This document shows, in pieces, positions 14,258 to 22,149 of a stretch of 57,970 bases of DNA. Source of the DNA: a virus; the IMG/VR virus record IMGVR_UViG_3300008217_000010, positions 1 to 57,970 of that record; one strand, 5' to 3'. The first letter of the stretch is position 1; each line of letters begins with the position of its first letter. The position numbers were made by a program, and so were the translations under genes. The notes under the pieces were generated by a model. That model was not told the DNA's origin. It saw only the letters and a program-made list of their open reading frames with translations, and ran no database searches.

Positions 14258-14443
14258 ATAGATAGAGAGCCTCTTGATATAGAAAGGAAGTGGGGGCCTT
14301 TAGGAAAGAAGAACACAGATAAGATGGAACTGGGTGAGGGTGAAGAACAAGATGAAAGACCAGATGATATAAGGTCTGTCCAAAGTGATCGTCCTGTTCC
14401 AGGCTCACATTTAAGGACTCCAGATACTAAGAGAGAGGATTAA
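14258..14443 (+). CDS. Hypothetical protein with candidate ATA start
   Basis: A 61-residue acidic, proline-containing frame lies between TAG 14245 and TAA 14443. Its only well-placed initiation site is AGGAG (14244-14248) followed nine bases later by ATA GAT AGA GAG. Alternatively it is the continuation of the upstream gene through an in-frame TAG. The composition looks disordered. Confidence 0.4.
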   Translation: MDREPLDIERKWGPLGKKNTDKMELGEGEEQDERPDDIRSVQSDRPVPGSHLRTPDTKRED

Positions 14444-14444
14444 A

Positions 14445-14816
14445 GTGTTACGACAACCAAAAGGGCCATATGTATGAAAGCCAGAATCATTAGTGATAAT
14501 AGAATGTCCTTTTAGGTGTGGTCTACAACAAGAAAGATTCAAGATTAACAAACACATAAGGTACTGCGTTAATAACCCTGAAAATAAGAAGTATAAAGGT
14601 CAAGCTAGTAAAGAGAATTATGGTCTTAGGAATATAGATAGGAAAGACCCTGACTCTCATGTTCCTCCTAGAGACGAGGAAGAAGAAATCTCAAAACCTG
14701 ATGTGCCAGATACAAGTAACCACGTACATACTCCAGGTCAGACTTGCTTCCAGTGTAAGTATGAGGCAGCATTAGAAGTAGTTGCTGCTATGAATATACA
14801 AGTGAGTCCACAGTAA
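14445..14816 (+). pseudogene. C2HC zinc protein with in-frame TGA
   Basis: From GTG 14445 the frame reads ten codons, then TGA (14475-14477), then continues in frame to TAA 14816. If TGA were TGG the product would be about 123 residues. A shorter version could begin at GTG 14493. It has a CPFRCG segment followed by HIRYC, a C2HC finger, and a second pair in CFQC near the C-terminus. The middle is acidic and disordered. Confidence 0.5.
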
Positions 14817-14905
14817 TGAGTACATGGCTTTGTGTAGCATATGGTAAACAGATACCATACCAAGAACATAAAGAACACGTTAAATTGTGTGGAATAAAAA
14901 GATAA
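14816..14905 (+). CDS. Hypothetical 29-residue peptide
   Basis: A short frame from ATG 14816 to TAA 14905, with one-base (TAATG) overlaps to both neighbours. The tight packing is the main evidence. It has two cysteines and two histidines (C6, H18, H21, C25) that could bind a metal. Confidence 0.4.
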   Translation: MSTWLCVAYGKQIPYQEHKEHVKLCGIKR

Positions 14906-15261
14906 TGGTTCTAGTAGACATTACAGAAGATATTAGAGAGGGTAGGTATCCACCACCTCTCTTTAACAATCGCAATGCAAAGGTCTTTGGTAGACGTATC
15001 TTTGTCAAAATTGGTGAGCGTATACTCGTAGGCAACATACAGTATATGCACGAGAGCCAGCAACTAATTATCTTCGTAAATTTCAACTGGCGTAAGAAGT
15101 CAGACAACATTGGTAACAATACCAAGGTGCTCATCAAAACATATTCTGTTCCATCTGGAGTCGATATTGACTTATTCATGAAGCGTGTCAGAGAGGAAAT
15201 GATTAAGGAACCTCAGACAGATGGAATGAAGTGGAGCTTCGACGCCACAAGTCTGCTGTAG
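14905..15261 (+). CDS. Hypothetical protein
   Basis: A 118-residue protein starting at ATG 14905 in a TAATG overlap; an upstream in-frame start at 14887 is unlikely. The segments FGRRIFVKIGERILVG and LIIFVNFNWRKK suggest a beta-sheet protein. It is followed by a T-rich stretch. No family is recognised. Confidence 0.55.
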   Translation: MVLVDITEDIREGRYPPPLFNNRNAKVFGRRIFVKIGERILVGNIQYMHESQQLIIFVNFNWRKKSDNIGNNTKVLIKTYSVPSGVDIDLFMKRVREEMIKEPQTDGMKWSFDATSLL

Positions 15262-15333
15262 TTTTTTTCTTTTTACATTTTTTTACGAACGTCCCTTTAG
15301 TGGAATCTTAACACTTAAGGTTAATAGGCGAAA
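15262..15333 (+). promoter_or_regulatory. T-rich spacer with GGTTAAT box
   Basis: TTTTTTTCTTTTT (15262-15274) and a second T run could end upstream transcription, although no strong hairpin precedes them. GGTTAATAGGCG (15319-15330) is a diverged member of the box family and lies directly before the ATG at 15334. Confidence 0.35.
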
Positions 15334-15588
15334 ATGAGTAAACCAATAATTTTTAATAAAGAAGAAATACCTTTATGTCCTAATGGTCATGGCCCTATGT
15401 ATGTAGATGGAGCATTAAATAATATTTGGGACGCTTGGGAGAAAGGTATCATATCTAAACAAGTTCCAGAGGCTCGCGCACATTGCTTGATATGTAGACA
15501 CACCATGATAATAGCCGATGAGCGTCCTGTAAACGAATTTAGTACAGTTGAGTCTGATTACATGAACCTGGGAACGTTCACAGGATAA
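15334..15588 (+). CDS. Zinc-ribbon-like hypothetical protein
   Basis: An 84-residue protein with CPNGHG near residue 14 and CLIC near residue 52, consistent with a zinc ribbon. Its start comes immediately after the GGTTAAT box with no clear AGGAGG site, so initiation may be weak or near-leaderless. Confidence 0.55.
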   Translation: MSKPIIFNKEEIPLCPNGHGPMYVDGALNNIWDAWEKGIISKQVPEARAHCLICRHTMIIADERPVNEFSTVESDYMNLGTFTG

Positions 15589-15602
15589 CAGACCCCTGAA
15601 AT

Positions 15603-15631
15603 TTGATTATACGCATCCTAAATAATATACG
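15603..15631 (+). promoter_or_regulatory. TTGATT-17-TATACG promoter candidate
   Basis: TTGATT (15603-15608) and TATACG (15626-15631) are separated by 17 bp, ahead of the small membrane-protein gene at 15643. The 12 bases AATAATATACGT recur exactly at 39123-39134. Confidence 0.4.
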
Positions 15632-15642
15632 TGAGGTTTCAT

Positions 15643-15780
15643 ATGAGCAAATGGGCTTTCCCAAGTATTATAGGAGCCTTACTAGCAACTGAGTATGTAG
15701 TCTTTGGCTTCTACTTTGGTTGCTGGTCATTCGGTTGTTGGGGGTGTACAGTTTACTACCAGGCTCATTGGATGCAATGA
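15643..15780 (+). CDS. Small aromatic membrane protein
   Basis: A 45-residue protein with one hydrophobic segment (about residues 7-28) followed by a cysteine- and tryptophan-rich tail containing CWSFGCWGC. GAGG lies upstream of the start. It is probably a single-pass membrane protein of unknown role. Confidence 0.5.
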   Translation: MSKWAFPSIIGALLATEYVVFGFYFGCWSFGCWGCTVYYQAHWMQ

Positions 15781-15836
15781 TGCACATAACAGGTGAAGAT
15801 ATCAAAAATTCATACCTTACTACAATGGGGTACTAA
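15777..15836 (+). CDS. Possible 19-residue peptide
   Basis: A frame beginning with two ATG codons in an overlap with the preceding stop and ending at TAA 15836, just before the next start. Position is the only evidence, so this is weak. Confidence 0.25.
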   Translation: MMHITGEDIKNSYLTTMGY

Positions 15837-15992
15837 ATGCCTACAGTATGGAGACAATTAACATCAGCAGTCTTAGTTAAAGAACTAGAACTATTAAAAG
15901 AAATCAAAGAGTTAACTGGATTGTCACCCAAGGAAAGAAGGCATGTAAGGGAAATAACTAAGGAACTTGCTTCCAGGAAGCCTATCAAATAA
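15837..15992 (+). CDS. Hypothetical basic helical protein
   Basis: A 51-residue, Lys/Glu-rich helical protein from ATG 15837 to TAA 15992. It is unrecognised. The strong promoter for the helicase gene begins 15 bases after its stop. Confidence 0.5.
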   Translation: MPTVWRQLTSAVLVKELELLKEIKELTGLSPKERRHVREITKELASRKPIK

Positions 15993-16006
15993 TATCCAGG
16001 CATGTA

Positions 16007-16035
16007 TTGACATTACACAAGGTTCATGGTATAAT
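16007..16035 (+). promoter_or_regulatory. Perfect sigma70 promoter
   Basis: TTGACA (16007-16012) and TATAAT (16030-16035), both exact, are separated by the optimal 17 bp. It should be read by the host RNA polymerase without phage factors and drives the helicase gene at 16087. Confidence 0.85.
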
Positions 16036-16086
16036 GTCCTGAATACGGAAAAGCTGTCTAAAAAACGGGAAGCCCCTTGGAGTACA

Positions 16087-17775
16087 ATGGTTTCAGATAA
16101 CGATGAAGTGGATAAGGAAACTGAGGCTGCGGTAGCAGAGGCTGTATTCCATAAGTTAATGTCAACAGAGGAACTCAGGGATAAGTTAGCAGTCATTGTT
16201 CCTGGCCTTTATAAGTCATGGCGAACCAATCAGTTTGAAGTAATAGAACAAATATACCGTTCTGACAAGTCTATAGTCGGAGTACATGCTCCTACTGGAT
16301 TTGGTAAATCTGTCTCTGCTTCAGGTACAGTAATGGTAGCAGGCGACAGAGGTATTATTCTGGTTGGTACTAAGCAGTTAGGTGAACAATATTACGAGGA
16401 CTTCAGGACAGTAGGGTTAAGGACAGTTAAAGGGCGTGGCAATTTTCCATGTGAAATTATGCCAGAGAAAGGTGCCGATACTGCTCCTTGTGTAGCTGGA
16501 ATGAAATGTATGTACAAGCGTGGTGGTTGTCAGTATTACGACCAAAAGCGTGAAGCTTCCGCCGCTCAATTAGCATCTATGAACATTCATTATTTCCTGC
16601 ATGAAGCTAATTTTGGTGGTGAGTTCTCAGATGTAGATATTCTATTTATAGATGAGGCTCACAAACTAGAAACAACACTCCAGCAGTTCATTGAAATTCG
16701 CTTATCCTTTGAACGATTTAGCGATGAAGGTCAGGATATACCTAAAGGTGAATACCGTAACATTCCTAACTTAATGCAATGGGCAGAAAAAGCATTTGGT
16801 ACAATGGAAGCAGAACTGAACCAATGCTTAGAGGAGTTAGAACTAGACCCACGCAATGACATTATAACTGCTCGTGCTATACGGTTGAAAGCAGCTTGCA
16901 ATAATCTCGAAAAGTTTTCAATGGTAGACGATACATGGATAATTGAGGAAGATAAATATGCAGTTATCCTCAAACCAGTATGGGTTGCTAAATACCTAGA
17001 GCAGATATTATTAAGACACGCTCAGAAAGTTGTTTTGATGTCTGCAACTCTACCACGGAATATAATGGAAAGCTTAGGTTTATTCGATTACGAGTATATT
17101 CAACTCTTTCCAACATTCAATGTAGCCAACCGTCCGGTCATTTGGATTCCAGCGGCTAACCTAGCTCGTTCTGCTTCTGACCCTGCAATGGAACAGAAAA
17201 AGTTAATTGCAGTAATTGATAACCTTATGGAACGTCACCAGAATGAAAAAGGTATTATACATACTGTTAACTACAGAATTGGTGAGGCTATCCTATCAGG
17301 AACTAAGTACGCTGATAGAATCATCACTCATAAAGAAGCAGGTGATAGGGAAAAGATATTAGACCAATTCAGAGCTAACAACACAAATGCAGTTCTAATG
17401 TCTCCGTCGTTCACTGAAGGTGTCGACCTTCCGTATAACCAGTGCCGTTGGCAAGTGATAGCTAAGATTCCATATGGTGACTTAGGTAATAAACAAATCA
17501 AGGCACGTATGGAGAATGATAATGCTTGGTACGCCACCAATGCTATCGTTAACATGATTCAAGCATATGGTCGTATCATGAGAGCAGAGGATGATTCAGG
17601 CATTACATACATTCTTGATACATCTCTTATGAACCTAATTAACAGATGGAAAACCGTATTCGAGCAGTTAACTGGCTTCTTAGACGCTCTGTTCATAAAT
17701 GAGAAAGGGCGTACAATACCGTATAATGACTGGCTAATAGAGAAGGGAGGAGGTTCACAATTGAAGCTAGACTGA
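16087..17775 (+). CDS. DinG/XPD-like superfamily 2 DNA helicase
   Basis: The start is ATG 16087, preceded by TTGGAG; longer in-frame starts (15967) lie upstream of the promoter and are excluded. The 562-residue protein has Walker A APTGFGKS (about 68-75) and DEAH (about 189-192). A cluster of four cysteines between them (PCEI, CVAGMKC, GGCQ) is the layout of the iron-sulfur helicases XPD and DinG. MSATLP and a C-terminal PSFTEGVDLP, then GRIMRAEDD, are helicase motifs III, V and VI. These enzymes unwind DNA 5' to 3'. It is likely the replication or repair helicase of the phage. Confidence 0.85.
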   Translation: MVSDNDEVDKETEAAVAEAVFHKLMSTEELRDKLAVIVPGLYKSWRTNQFEVIEQIYRSDKSIVGVHAPTGFGKSVSASGTVMVAGDRGIILVGTKQLGEQYYEDFRTVGLRTVKGRGNFPCEIMPEKGADTAPCVAGMKCMYKRGGCQYYDQKREASAAQLASMNIHYFLHEANFGGEFSDVDILFIDEAHKLETTLQQFIEIRLSFERFSDEGQDIPKGEYRNIPNLMQWAEKAFGTMEAELNQCLEELELDPRNDIITARAIRLKAACNNLEKFSMVDDTWIIEEDKYAVILKPVWVAKYLEQILLRHAQKVVLMSATLPRNIMESLGLFDYEYIQLFPTFNVANRPVIWIPAANLARSASDPAMEQKKLIAVIDNLMERHQNEKGIIHTVNYRIGEAILSGTKYADRIITHKEAGDREKILDQFRANNTNAVLMSPSFTEGVDLPYNQCRWQVIAKIPYGDLGNKQIKARMENDNAWYATNAIVNMIQAYGRIMRAEDDSGITYILDTSLMNLINRWKTVFEQLTGFLDALFINEKGRTIPYNDWLIEKGGGSQLKLD

Positions 17776-18047
17776 CACCAACAGAAAAATCTAAGGCGAC
17801 ACAAATGCTTAAAGAGCATATCAAGAATGGTGGAAAACAAAGCAAGGCATCTCGTTTCAAGGAAGCGTTGTGTACAATGGATATTGGCTCTGCTGTTAAG
17901 TTTGACCATACAGAGTTTCAATGCACTGGACAAGGACAACGTTGTACTTTAACGCATTATACATCATTGTTGAAACGACAGGCTAAAGGAGAGTGGAAAG
18001 TAGAACATACTGCTCCTGGCATAGCAACTGTACTAAGACTAAGATAA
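17760..18047 (+). CDS. Hypothetical protein with candidate ATT start
   Basis: The coding frame is open well upstream of the first ATG (17805). ATT at 17760 is preceded by AGGAGG at ideal spacing and gives MEARLTPTEKSKATQ as the N-terminus, overlapping the helicase end by 16 bases. From 17805 the product would be 80 residues; from 17760 it is 95. The C-terminal half has FQCTGQGQRCTLTHYTS, a small beta domain with two cysteines. Function unknown. Confidence 0.55.
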   Translation: MEARLTPTEKSKATQMLKEHIKNGGKQSKASRFKEALCTMDIGSAVKFDHTEFQCTGQGQRCTLTHYTSLLKRQAKGEWKVEHTAPGIATVLRLR

Positions 18048-18059
18048 AAGGAAAAGGTA

Positions 18060-18848
18060 ATGACCAGTAACTTTCAACAGCAAACATCTATTGACCTAGA
18101 CTTCGATTTGGATGTAGGAATCCTACAGGCTCAAATTGAGGAAGAATCAATTATGCCTGCGGAGTCAATCCTTTCCATCTTTACAACCCGAACTGGAACA
18201 AGTCGGGATGATGGAAGCACGTTCGTTAATAATGTGTGGAATATGGAGTGGAAACGTCTTGACCGTGAATCAGATATGGTTTATCGCTCAGGACACAGAA
18301 TCCCTGACAAGGATGCCACTCAAACTGCTAGAGCAAGGCAAACGTACTCCAAGCAGATTATGGCGTTCGACAAAATTGGTATTAAAGGTCGAAAGCCAGA
18401 AGACTTCCTTGGTCTGCGTTGCTGGATTAAGGAAACCATTGAGAACCCTAACTCTCAGTACGAAAAGATTTGGTGGCAACCGATGGCTGTTTATGTCGAA
18501 GGTCAGTCTAAAGAAGAGGCAATGGGCTTGGCGGTTATCGAGAGCGCAACCAACATTAACCCACCTGCCGCTTCCAAGAATGGAGTCGCTCCAGCAGAAG
18601 CTGCCGAGGAAGTTCTTGATACCATTGACACCTCAGAAGGCTCTGACTACGATGTGTTTTTAAGCATTGTACACGGTAAGAAGCATCGAGCAGCAGTCAC
18701 AGCAGCGAAAGCTGTTGACCAACTTATGGCTAACAATGATATCGCCAACGGTGTTAATAACGGCAACATATTTGACGATATGATGGAAGCCGGCCTTCTT
18801 GTTGAAGGAGCAGATGGGTCATACGAGCGTGTAACTCAATCTGCATAA
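18060..18848 (+). CDS. Hypothetical protein, possibly ssDNA-binding
   Basis: A 262-residue protein with an acidic N-terminus, a central domain (about 45-165) and an acidic-to-helical C-terminal region of about 80 residues rich in Ala, Asp and Asn. The codon choice looks biased towards high expression. The position right after a helicase, and the domain-plus-acidic-tail layout, would suit a single-strand-binding or annealing protein, but no motif proves it. AAAGGAAAAGG precedes the start. Confidence 0.55.
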   Translation: MTSNFQQQTSIDLDFDLDVGILQAQIEEESIMPAESILSIFTTRTGTSRDDGSTFVNNVWNMEWKRLDRESDMVYRSGHRIPDKDATQTARARQTYSKQIMAFDKIGIKGRKPEDFLGLRCWIKETIENPNSQYEKIWWQPMAVYVEGQSKEEAMGLAVIESATNINPPAASKNGVAPAEAAEEVLDTIDTSEGSDYDVFLSIVHGKKHRAAVTAAKAVDQLMANNDIANGVNNGNIFDDMMEAGLLVEGADGSYERVTQSA

Positions 18849-18998
18849 CTTATCCCGTGGGCCAGAGGCAGGTATAGCTATAGCTGTATTTGTGGATTAG
18901 TGGGCTAAGTCTCTGGATTCTGGTGGGGGCGAGCCAGTGAACCAACACTATATTGGAGGTGAGCATACTGTGAGTGAATCACCCGCAGAGTCTAAACC
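18849..18998 (+). other. Non-coding spacer before a tRNA-like element
   Basis: No gene is seen. It contains GGGCCAG and GATTCTGG words similar to those in the intergenic repeats at 24.6 and 34.1 kb, and a TATAGCTATAG palindrome. No convincing terminator is visible. Confidence 0.35.
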
Positions 18999-19128
18999 AA
19001 GCTGGTGGCGGAATAGGTAGACGCGACTTTAATCATACAATAGTGGGACTTACAGAAGATTCTGGCTTAAGCTCCAGTTCCCTTGTAATACGTATGGCCC
19101 ATCCGTGGTGCAAATCCACGGCCAGCTT
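18999..19128 (+). tRNA. tRNA-Leu-like element of unusual length
   Basis: The ends pair as a perfect 7-bp acceptor stem, AAGCTGG with CCAGCTT. They are followed by a leucine/serine-type start: TG, a GCG/CGC D-stem and the D-loop GAATAGGTAGA. Near the 3' end CGTGG-TGCAAAT-CCACG forms a T-arm. The whole is 130 nt, about 45 longer than a type II tRNA. No ordinary anticodon stem pairs next to the D-arm; instead there is a hairpin around CTGG-CTTAAGCT-CCAG (19052-19078 area). One extra G lies between T-arm and acceptor. No CCA is encoded. It could be an intron-bearing tRNA, a decayed tRNA or a tRNA mimic. Confidence 0.5.
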
Positions 19129-19150
19129 GTAATTAATTAAAGGAGTAGAG

Positions 19151-19483
19151 GTGCCAAGTAAAAGTGAAGAAGTAAATCATCGTAGTTGGAAGGACATTCT
19201 ATTCGAGCGACAAAAAGGTTTATGTTACTATTGTGACATACCATTAAATAGAGAGCGATTAGATAGAGAACACTTAAGACCTGATTCATTAACTGTTGAC
19301 CACTTTGTTCCTAAGTGTTTCTTTCCTAAAGGCTACGACCATTACGGAACAGGCAATGTCGTAGTAGCTTGTTTCCGATGCAATTCAAATAAAGGTAACA
19401 CCATCCCTGGAGCAAAAGAGATGGGTGACGATTATGTTACTTATCTTAACTACAAGGACTACATAGGTAGAGAAAATGACTAA
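19151..19483 (+). CDS. HNH endonuclease
   Basis: The 110-residue protein has CYYC, then a TVDHFVP segment carrying the catalytic HNH histidine, then CFRCNSNKGN. This is the zinc-finger HNH layout of small phage endonucleases. GTG start with AAAGGAG upstream. It may be a free-standing homing nuclease or act in DNA processing. It directly follows the tRNA-like element, a common insertion neighbourhood for such genes. It overlaps the next gene by eight bases. Confidence 0.8.
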   Translation: MPSKSEEVNHRSWKDILFERQKGLCYYCDIPLNRERLDREHLRPDSLTVDHFVPKCFFPKGYDHYGTGNVVVACFRCNSNKGNTIPGAKEMGDDYVTYLNYKDYIGREND

Positions 19484-19916
19484 AGTATTCGTAGCATCCT
19501 CATGGAAAGAGGAAAAACAACAAGAGGTAGTCCAATTCATTAAAGGCATAGAGGCATATGAAGTCTATGACTTTAAAGAAAAGGAAACATTCAATTGGAA
19601 AGATGTTTCTCCTGATTGGAAGTACTGGACTGCCGAAGACTTTACAGCAGAACTTGAGGGTAACGAATTAATGTCTACAAGCTTTCAGGCAGATATGACT
19701 GCTCTAAAAGGTTGTGATATTTGTGTGATGGTTCTAGAATGTGGAAAGTCTGCCCACCTTGAGTTAGGTTTCGCGGTAGGCTCAGGTAAAAGAACTATCA
19801 TTCTGTTAGATAAACTCACATTCGTAGAAGCTGAGCTTATGTACAAGATGGCTGACTACGTTGCAATTGGTCTAGACGACCTTCGTGATATTCTTGAAAT
19901 CATGCAGGAGAACTAA
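19476..19916 (+). CDS. Nucleoside 2-deoxyribosyltransferase-like protein
   Basis: The 146-residue protein begins KVFVASSW and has CVMVLECGKSAHLELGFAVG near residue 90-110. That is the nucleoside 2-deoxyribosyltransferase pattern of a hydrophobic strand, a G-(K/R)-S-A-H-x-E-(L/I)-G motif and a following glycine loop. The family exchanges bases on deoxynucleosides, and some phage members make precursors of modified bases. It is paired with a second protein of the same fold downstream. Confidence 0.75.
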   Translation: MTKVFVASSWKEEKQQEVVQFIKGIEAYEVYDFKEKETFNWKDVSPDWKYWTAEDFTAELEGNELMSTSFQADMTALKGCDICVMVLECGKSAHLELGFAVGSGKRTIILLDKLTFVEAELMYKMADYVAIGLDDLRDILEIMQEN

Positions 19917-20275
19917 TGTTAGTCTACATAGCTTCACCATATTCCAGTGAGTTCACTGAAAGCTTTGAGAACCTAATGCACCGTGAGGAGCGTGTCGATA
20001 GAGTTGAGGAATACATAGCCAAGCTCTATGCTGACGGAAATAACAAGACAGTCATGTTTTATTCTCCTATCCTTCACTGTCACGAAATGGCTCAACATTA
20101 TAGTCTGCCAACTGGTCATGAGTTTTGGGAAAGTATGGACCACATAATGATTGACAAGTCAGACAGAGTTGAAGTCCTTATGATGGAAGGTTGGAAAGAA
20201 TCTAAAGGAGTTCAAGATGAGATAGCATATGCTAATTTAACAGGTAAACCTATCTCGTATATAAACTGGCAATGA
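19916..20275 (+). CDS. DUF1937-like protein
   Basis: The 119-residue protein starts LVYIASPYSS and has SPILHCHEMA, then an FWESMD segment, then MEGWKESKGVQDEIAYA. This is the conserved order of DUF1937, a deoxyribosyltransferase-like fold found in many phages. It is coupled by TAATG to the preceding transferase gene, so both probably act in nucleotide metabolism. Confidence 0.7.
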   Translation: MLVYIASPYSSEFTESFENLMHREERVDRVEEYIAKLYADGNNKTVMFYSPILHCHEMAQHYSLPTGHEFWESMDHIMIDKSDRVEVLMMEGWKESKGVQDEIAYANLTGKPISYINWQ

Positions 20276-20526
20276 TTGAGCAACTAACAAGTCTTTGTGG
20301 GCACGTTAAATTAGATAAAAAGTTAACTGACCTACCTCATATTGTCACTGAACTTGAAATCTTTAATATACGAATCCGACAACATTACGAATTGAACAGA
20401 GAGTGTTGGTTAATACACCAACAAGACACTGTATATCAATTCATCGACTGGAGTGTTATCAATGAGCGAAAACGGAAACTCTACCTCGAACGACTCCGTA
20501 GTTCTGGGTCAAAAGTACATCTTTAA
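20272..20526 (+). CDS. Hypothetical protein
   Basis: An 84-residue unrecognised protein starting in an ATGA overlap. It is helical, with aromatic residues in the second half. Its last 65 bases overlap the next gene. Confidence 0.5.
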   Translation: MIEQLTSLCGHVKLDKKLTDLPHIVTELEIFNIRIRQHYELNRECWLIHQQDTVYQFIDWSVINERKRKLYLERLRSSGSKVHL

Positions 20527-20812
20527 TATATCTGACCGTCCTATCTTTGAACATAAATGTGGCTTTACTTACAATAGTAATGCACTTTGTTTAAAGTGGA
20601 ATAATACCTGCGTTCTTGCACACAGGGTATTTGATTACTCAGATTCTGAAATAGAGTGTCCTAACTGTGCAATAGAAATTGACATTCCAGAAGAATTCAA
20701 AAAATATAACATTCTAGTACAAGGTGAGGTAAACTCTAAAAAGAGAGATGTTGATGGTAATATTGAGCTAGTCCTATTCTTAGTAAGCGAGGAGGAATTA
20801 ACAAAACTGTAA
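20462..20812 (+). CDS. Zinc-motif hypothetical protein
   Basis: The 116-residue protein starts at ATG 20462; a TTG at 20453 is an alternative. It has a cysteine near 28, a second near 38, another near 44 and a CPNC pair near 62, suggesting a zinc site. The C-terminal half is beta-rich. It overlaps its upstream neighbour by 65 bases. Confidence 0.5.
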   Translation: MSENGNSTSNDSVVLGQKYIFNISDRPIFEHKCGFTYNSNALCLKWNNTCVLAHRVFDYSDSEIECPNCAIEIDIPEEFKKYNILVQGEVNSKKRDVDGNIELVLFLVSEEELTKL

Positions 20813-21312
20813 TGGTAACACAAAGCTCTACGCCAGCAGAAAAGGAAGTTCTTAACGCTCGATTAAACTCTATGTCAAGAGAGCAATTAATTGAGTTAGC
20901 AATGAACGACCAAGACGAGGTAGATACCCTACAGTACAGAATGGGTGCAGCTAAGTTTATACTTAGAAAACATCTACTGAAAGATGGTGGTACTATGCTA
21001 CCCCATCCTGAGATTGAGGTTAAAGCTAAGTACAGGAAATCTGAGTATGACTTTGCATACGTCAGTAGTGTTCTGAAAGAGAATTTCAGTCCTGAAGAAA
21101 TGGTCGATATGGGACACACTCCTGAAAAGACTGAGACAGTCACAACACCAGAAAAATACGATATGAGAATATTAAGGGGGGTGGCTAAATACGGAAAGAA
21201 GTTTGAGGAAATGCTTGAAAAAGCAGTCAAGAAAGGTGATATGATAGATATCAGCTTGAAACGAAAGAAAGGCAAATCCAACACTGAACAAGAAGAGGAA
21301 GAAGATGAGTAA
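20812..21312 (+). CDS. Hypothetical charged helical protein
   Basis: A 166-residue protein with an acidic N-terminal coiled-coil region (about 10-60) and a strongly basic-then-acidic tail ending in EQEEEEDE. One-base overlap with the gene before it. It may be a structural or nucleic-acid-associated protein, but no domain is recognised. Confidence 0.55.
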   Translation: MVTQSSTPAEKEVLNARLNSMSREQLIELAMNDQDEVDTLQYRMGAAKFILRKHLLKDGGTMLPHPEIEVKAKYRKSEYDFAYVSSVLKENFSPEEMVDMGHTPEKTETVTTPEKYDMRILRGVAKYGKKFEEMLEKAVKKGDMIDISLKRKKGKSNTEQEEEEDE

Positions 21313-21555
21313 TGACAACAAAGAAGGCAAACGCGAACTTCTAGTATTCAAGGACAATAATAAGAAGTTCAAACTTTGAGTTCCAATGGATTCTAAGATA
21401 ACTTTCGGTCTTGGAGTCCTGGCTCTAAAACAGGTGATGGTGGTTACGGAGACAAGGCTCAGAGAGGTACCTTAAGGGTATACGCAGGCAAGACAGAGAA
21501 ATCTGAAATCATTGAAGTAGATGGTCGTGCTTGCTATCTATCCTTTGGTACAGAC
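21305..21555 (+). pseudogene. FGPWSP-motif segment, broken before ThyX
   Basis: A frame starts at ATG 21305, stops at TGA after 24 codons and continues in frame as VPMDSKITFG. One additional C at the single C of GGTCTTGG (about 21411) gives FGPWSPGSKTGDGGYGD, and this frame runs on without a break into ThyX. An ITFGPWSP motif occurs in small phage proteins of unknown function as far as I recall. As sequenced there is one in-frame TGA and one frameshift, so whether it is separate from or fused to ThyX is unclear. Confidence 0.45.
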
Positions 21556-22149
21556 TTGAACGATAACATCAATAGAGTTAGAGAGGGAAATGAGTCATAT
21601 ATTAAAAACATAATCAATGTACGTCATGGCTCTGTTCTTGAGCACGGATTTATTAACTTTCAAATAGTAGATGTATCTCGTGTATTCACACATGAGGTGG
21701 TCAGACATCGCGCAGGCACAGCTATTAGTCAAGAGTCATTACGGTTCGTTAGAGCTAATGACCTTGGTTACTGGATTCCACCTTGTTTCCAAGATATCAT
21801 TGGAATAGAACTCATGTTCGAAGATTTCTTTAGATATTCCGAGGTTACATACAGAGAGGTTTTACTCTGGGCAGCTATCAAGGAATACGGCATGGATACT
21901 AATTATTCTTCTACTAAAGAAGGAAAAGACGAATTGGAAAGATTGTTTAACGACCTTCCTTTTGATAAAAAGAAGATGTATACGTCTGCTGCTCGTAGAT
22001 TCCTACCTATAGGTATGGCAACTAAGATAGGATGGTCTTGCAACATACGAACACTTCGCGCTGTATTAGAAATGCGTACACACCCATCTGCTGAAGAAGA
22101 GATTCGCTTTGTCTTTGGACAGATAGGACAGATAGCTTCCAAACGTTAG
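21556..22149 (+). CDS. thyX: Flavin-dependent thymidylate synthase ThyX, nonsense codon near its end
   Basis: The protein has RHGSVLEHGFINFQI, then VSRVFTHEVVRHRAG, then SQESLRFV. This is the ThyX signature (RHRxxSxxxxSxR family), which binds FAD, dUMP and folate and makes dTMP. The true N-terminus lies upstream of the TTG at 21556, because EVDGRACYLSFG is conserved family sequence. TAG at 22147-22149 interrupts the frame. The next codons read PALFANYQVEM, the normal ThyX C-terminal motif, and run to TAA 22227. The gene is therefore truncated as sequenced, or the TAG is an error for a tyrosine codon. Confidence 0.8.
   Translation: MNDNINRVREGNESYIKNIINVRHGSVLEHGFINFQIVDVSRVFTHEVVRHRAGTAISQESLRFVRANDLGYWIPPCFQDIIGIELMFEDFFRYSEVTYREVLLWAAIKEYGMDTNYSSTKEGKDELERLFNDLPFDKKKMYTSAARRFLPIGMATKIGWSCNIRTLRAVLEMRTHPSAEEEIRFVFGQIGQIASKR

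Noticed and set aside
14475-22149. Genome-wide recoding of TAG or TGA
   Set aside because: Many genes end properly with TAG or TGA immediately before or overlapping the next start codon, so the few in-frame stops are better explained by errors or mutation.
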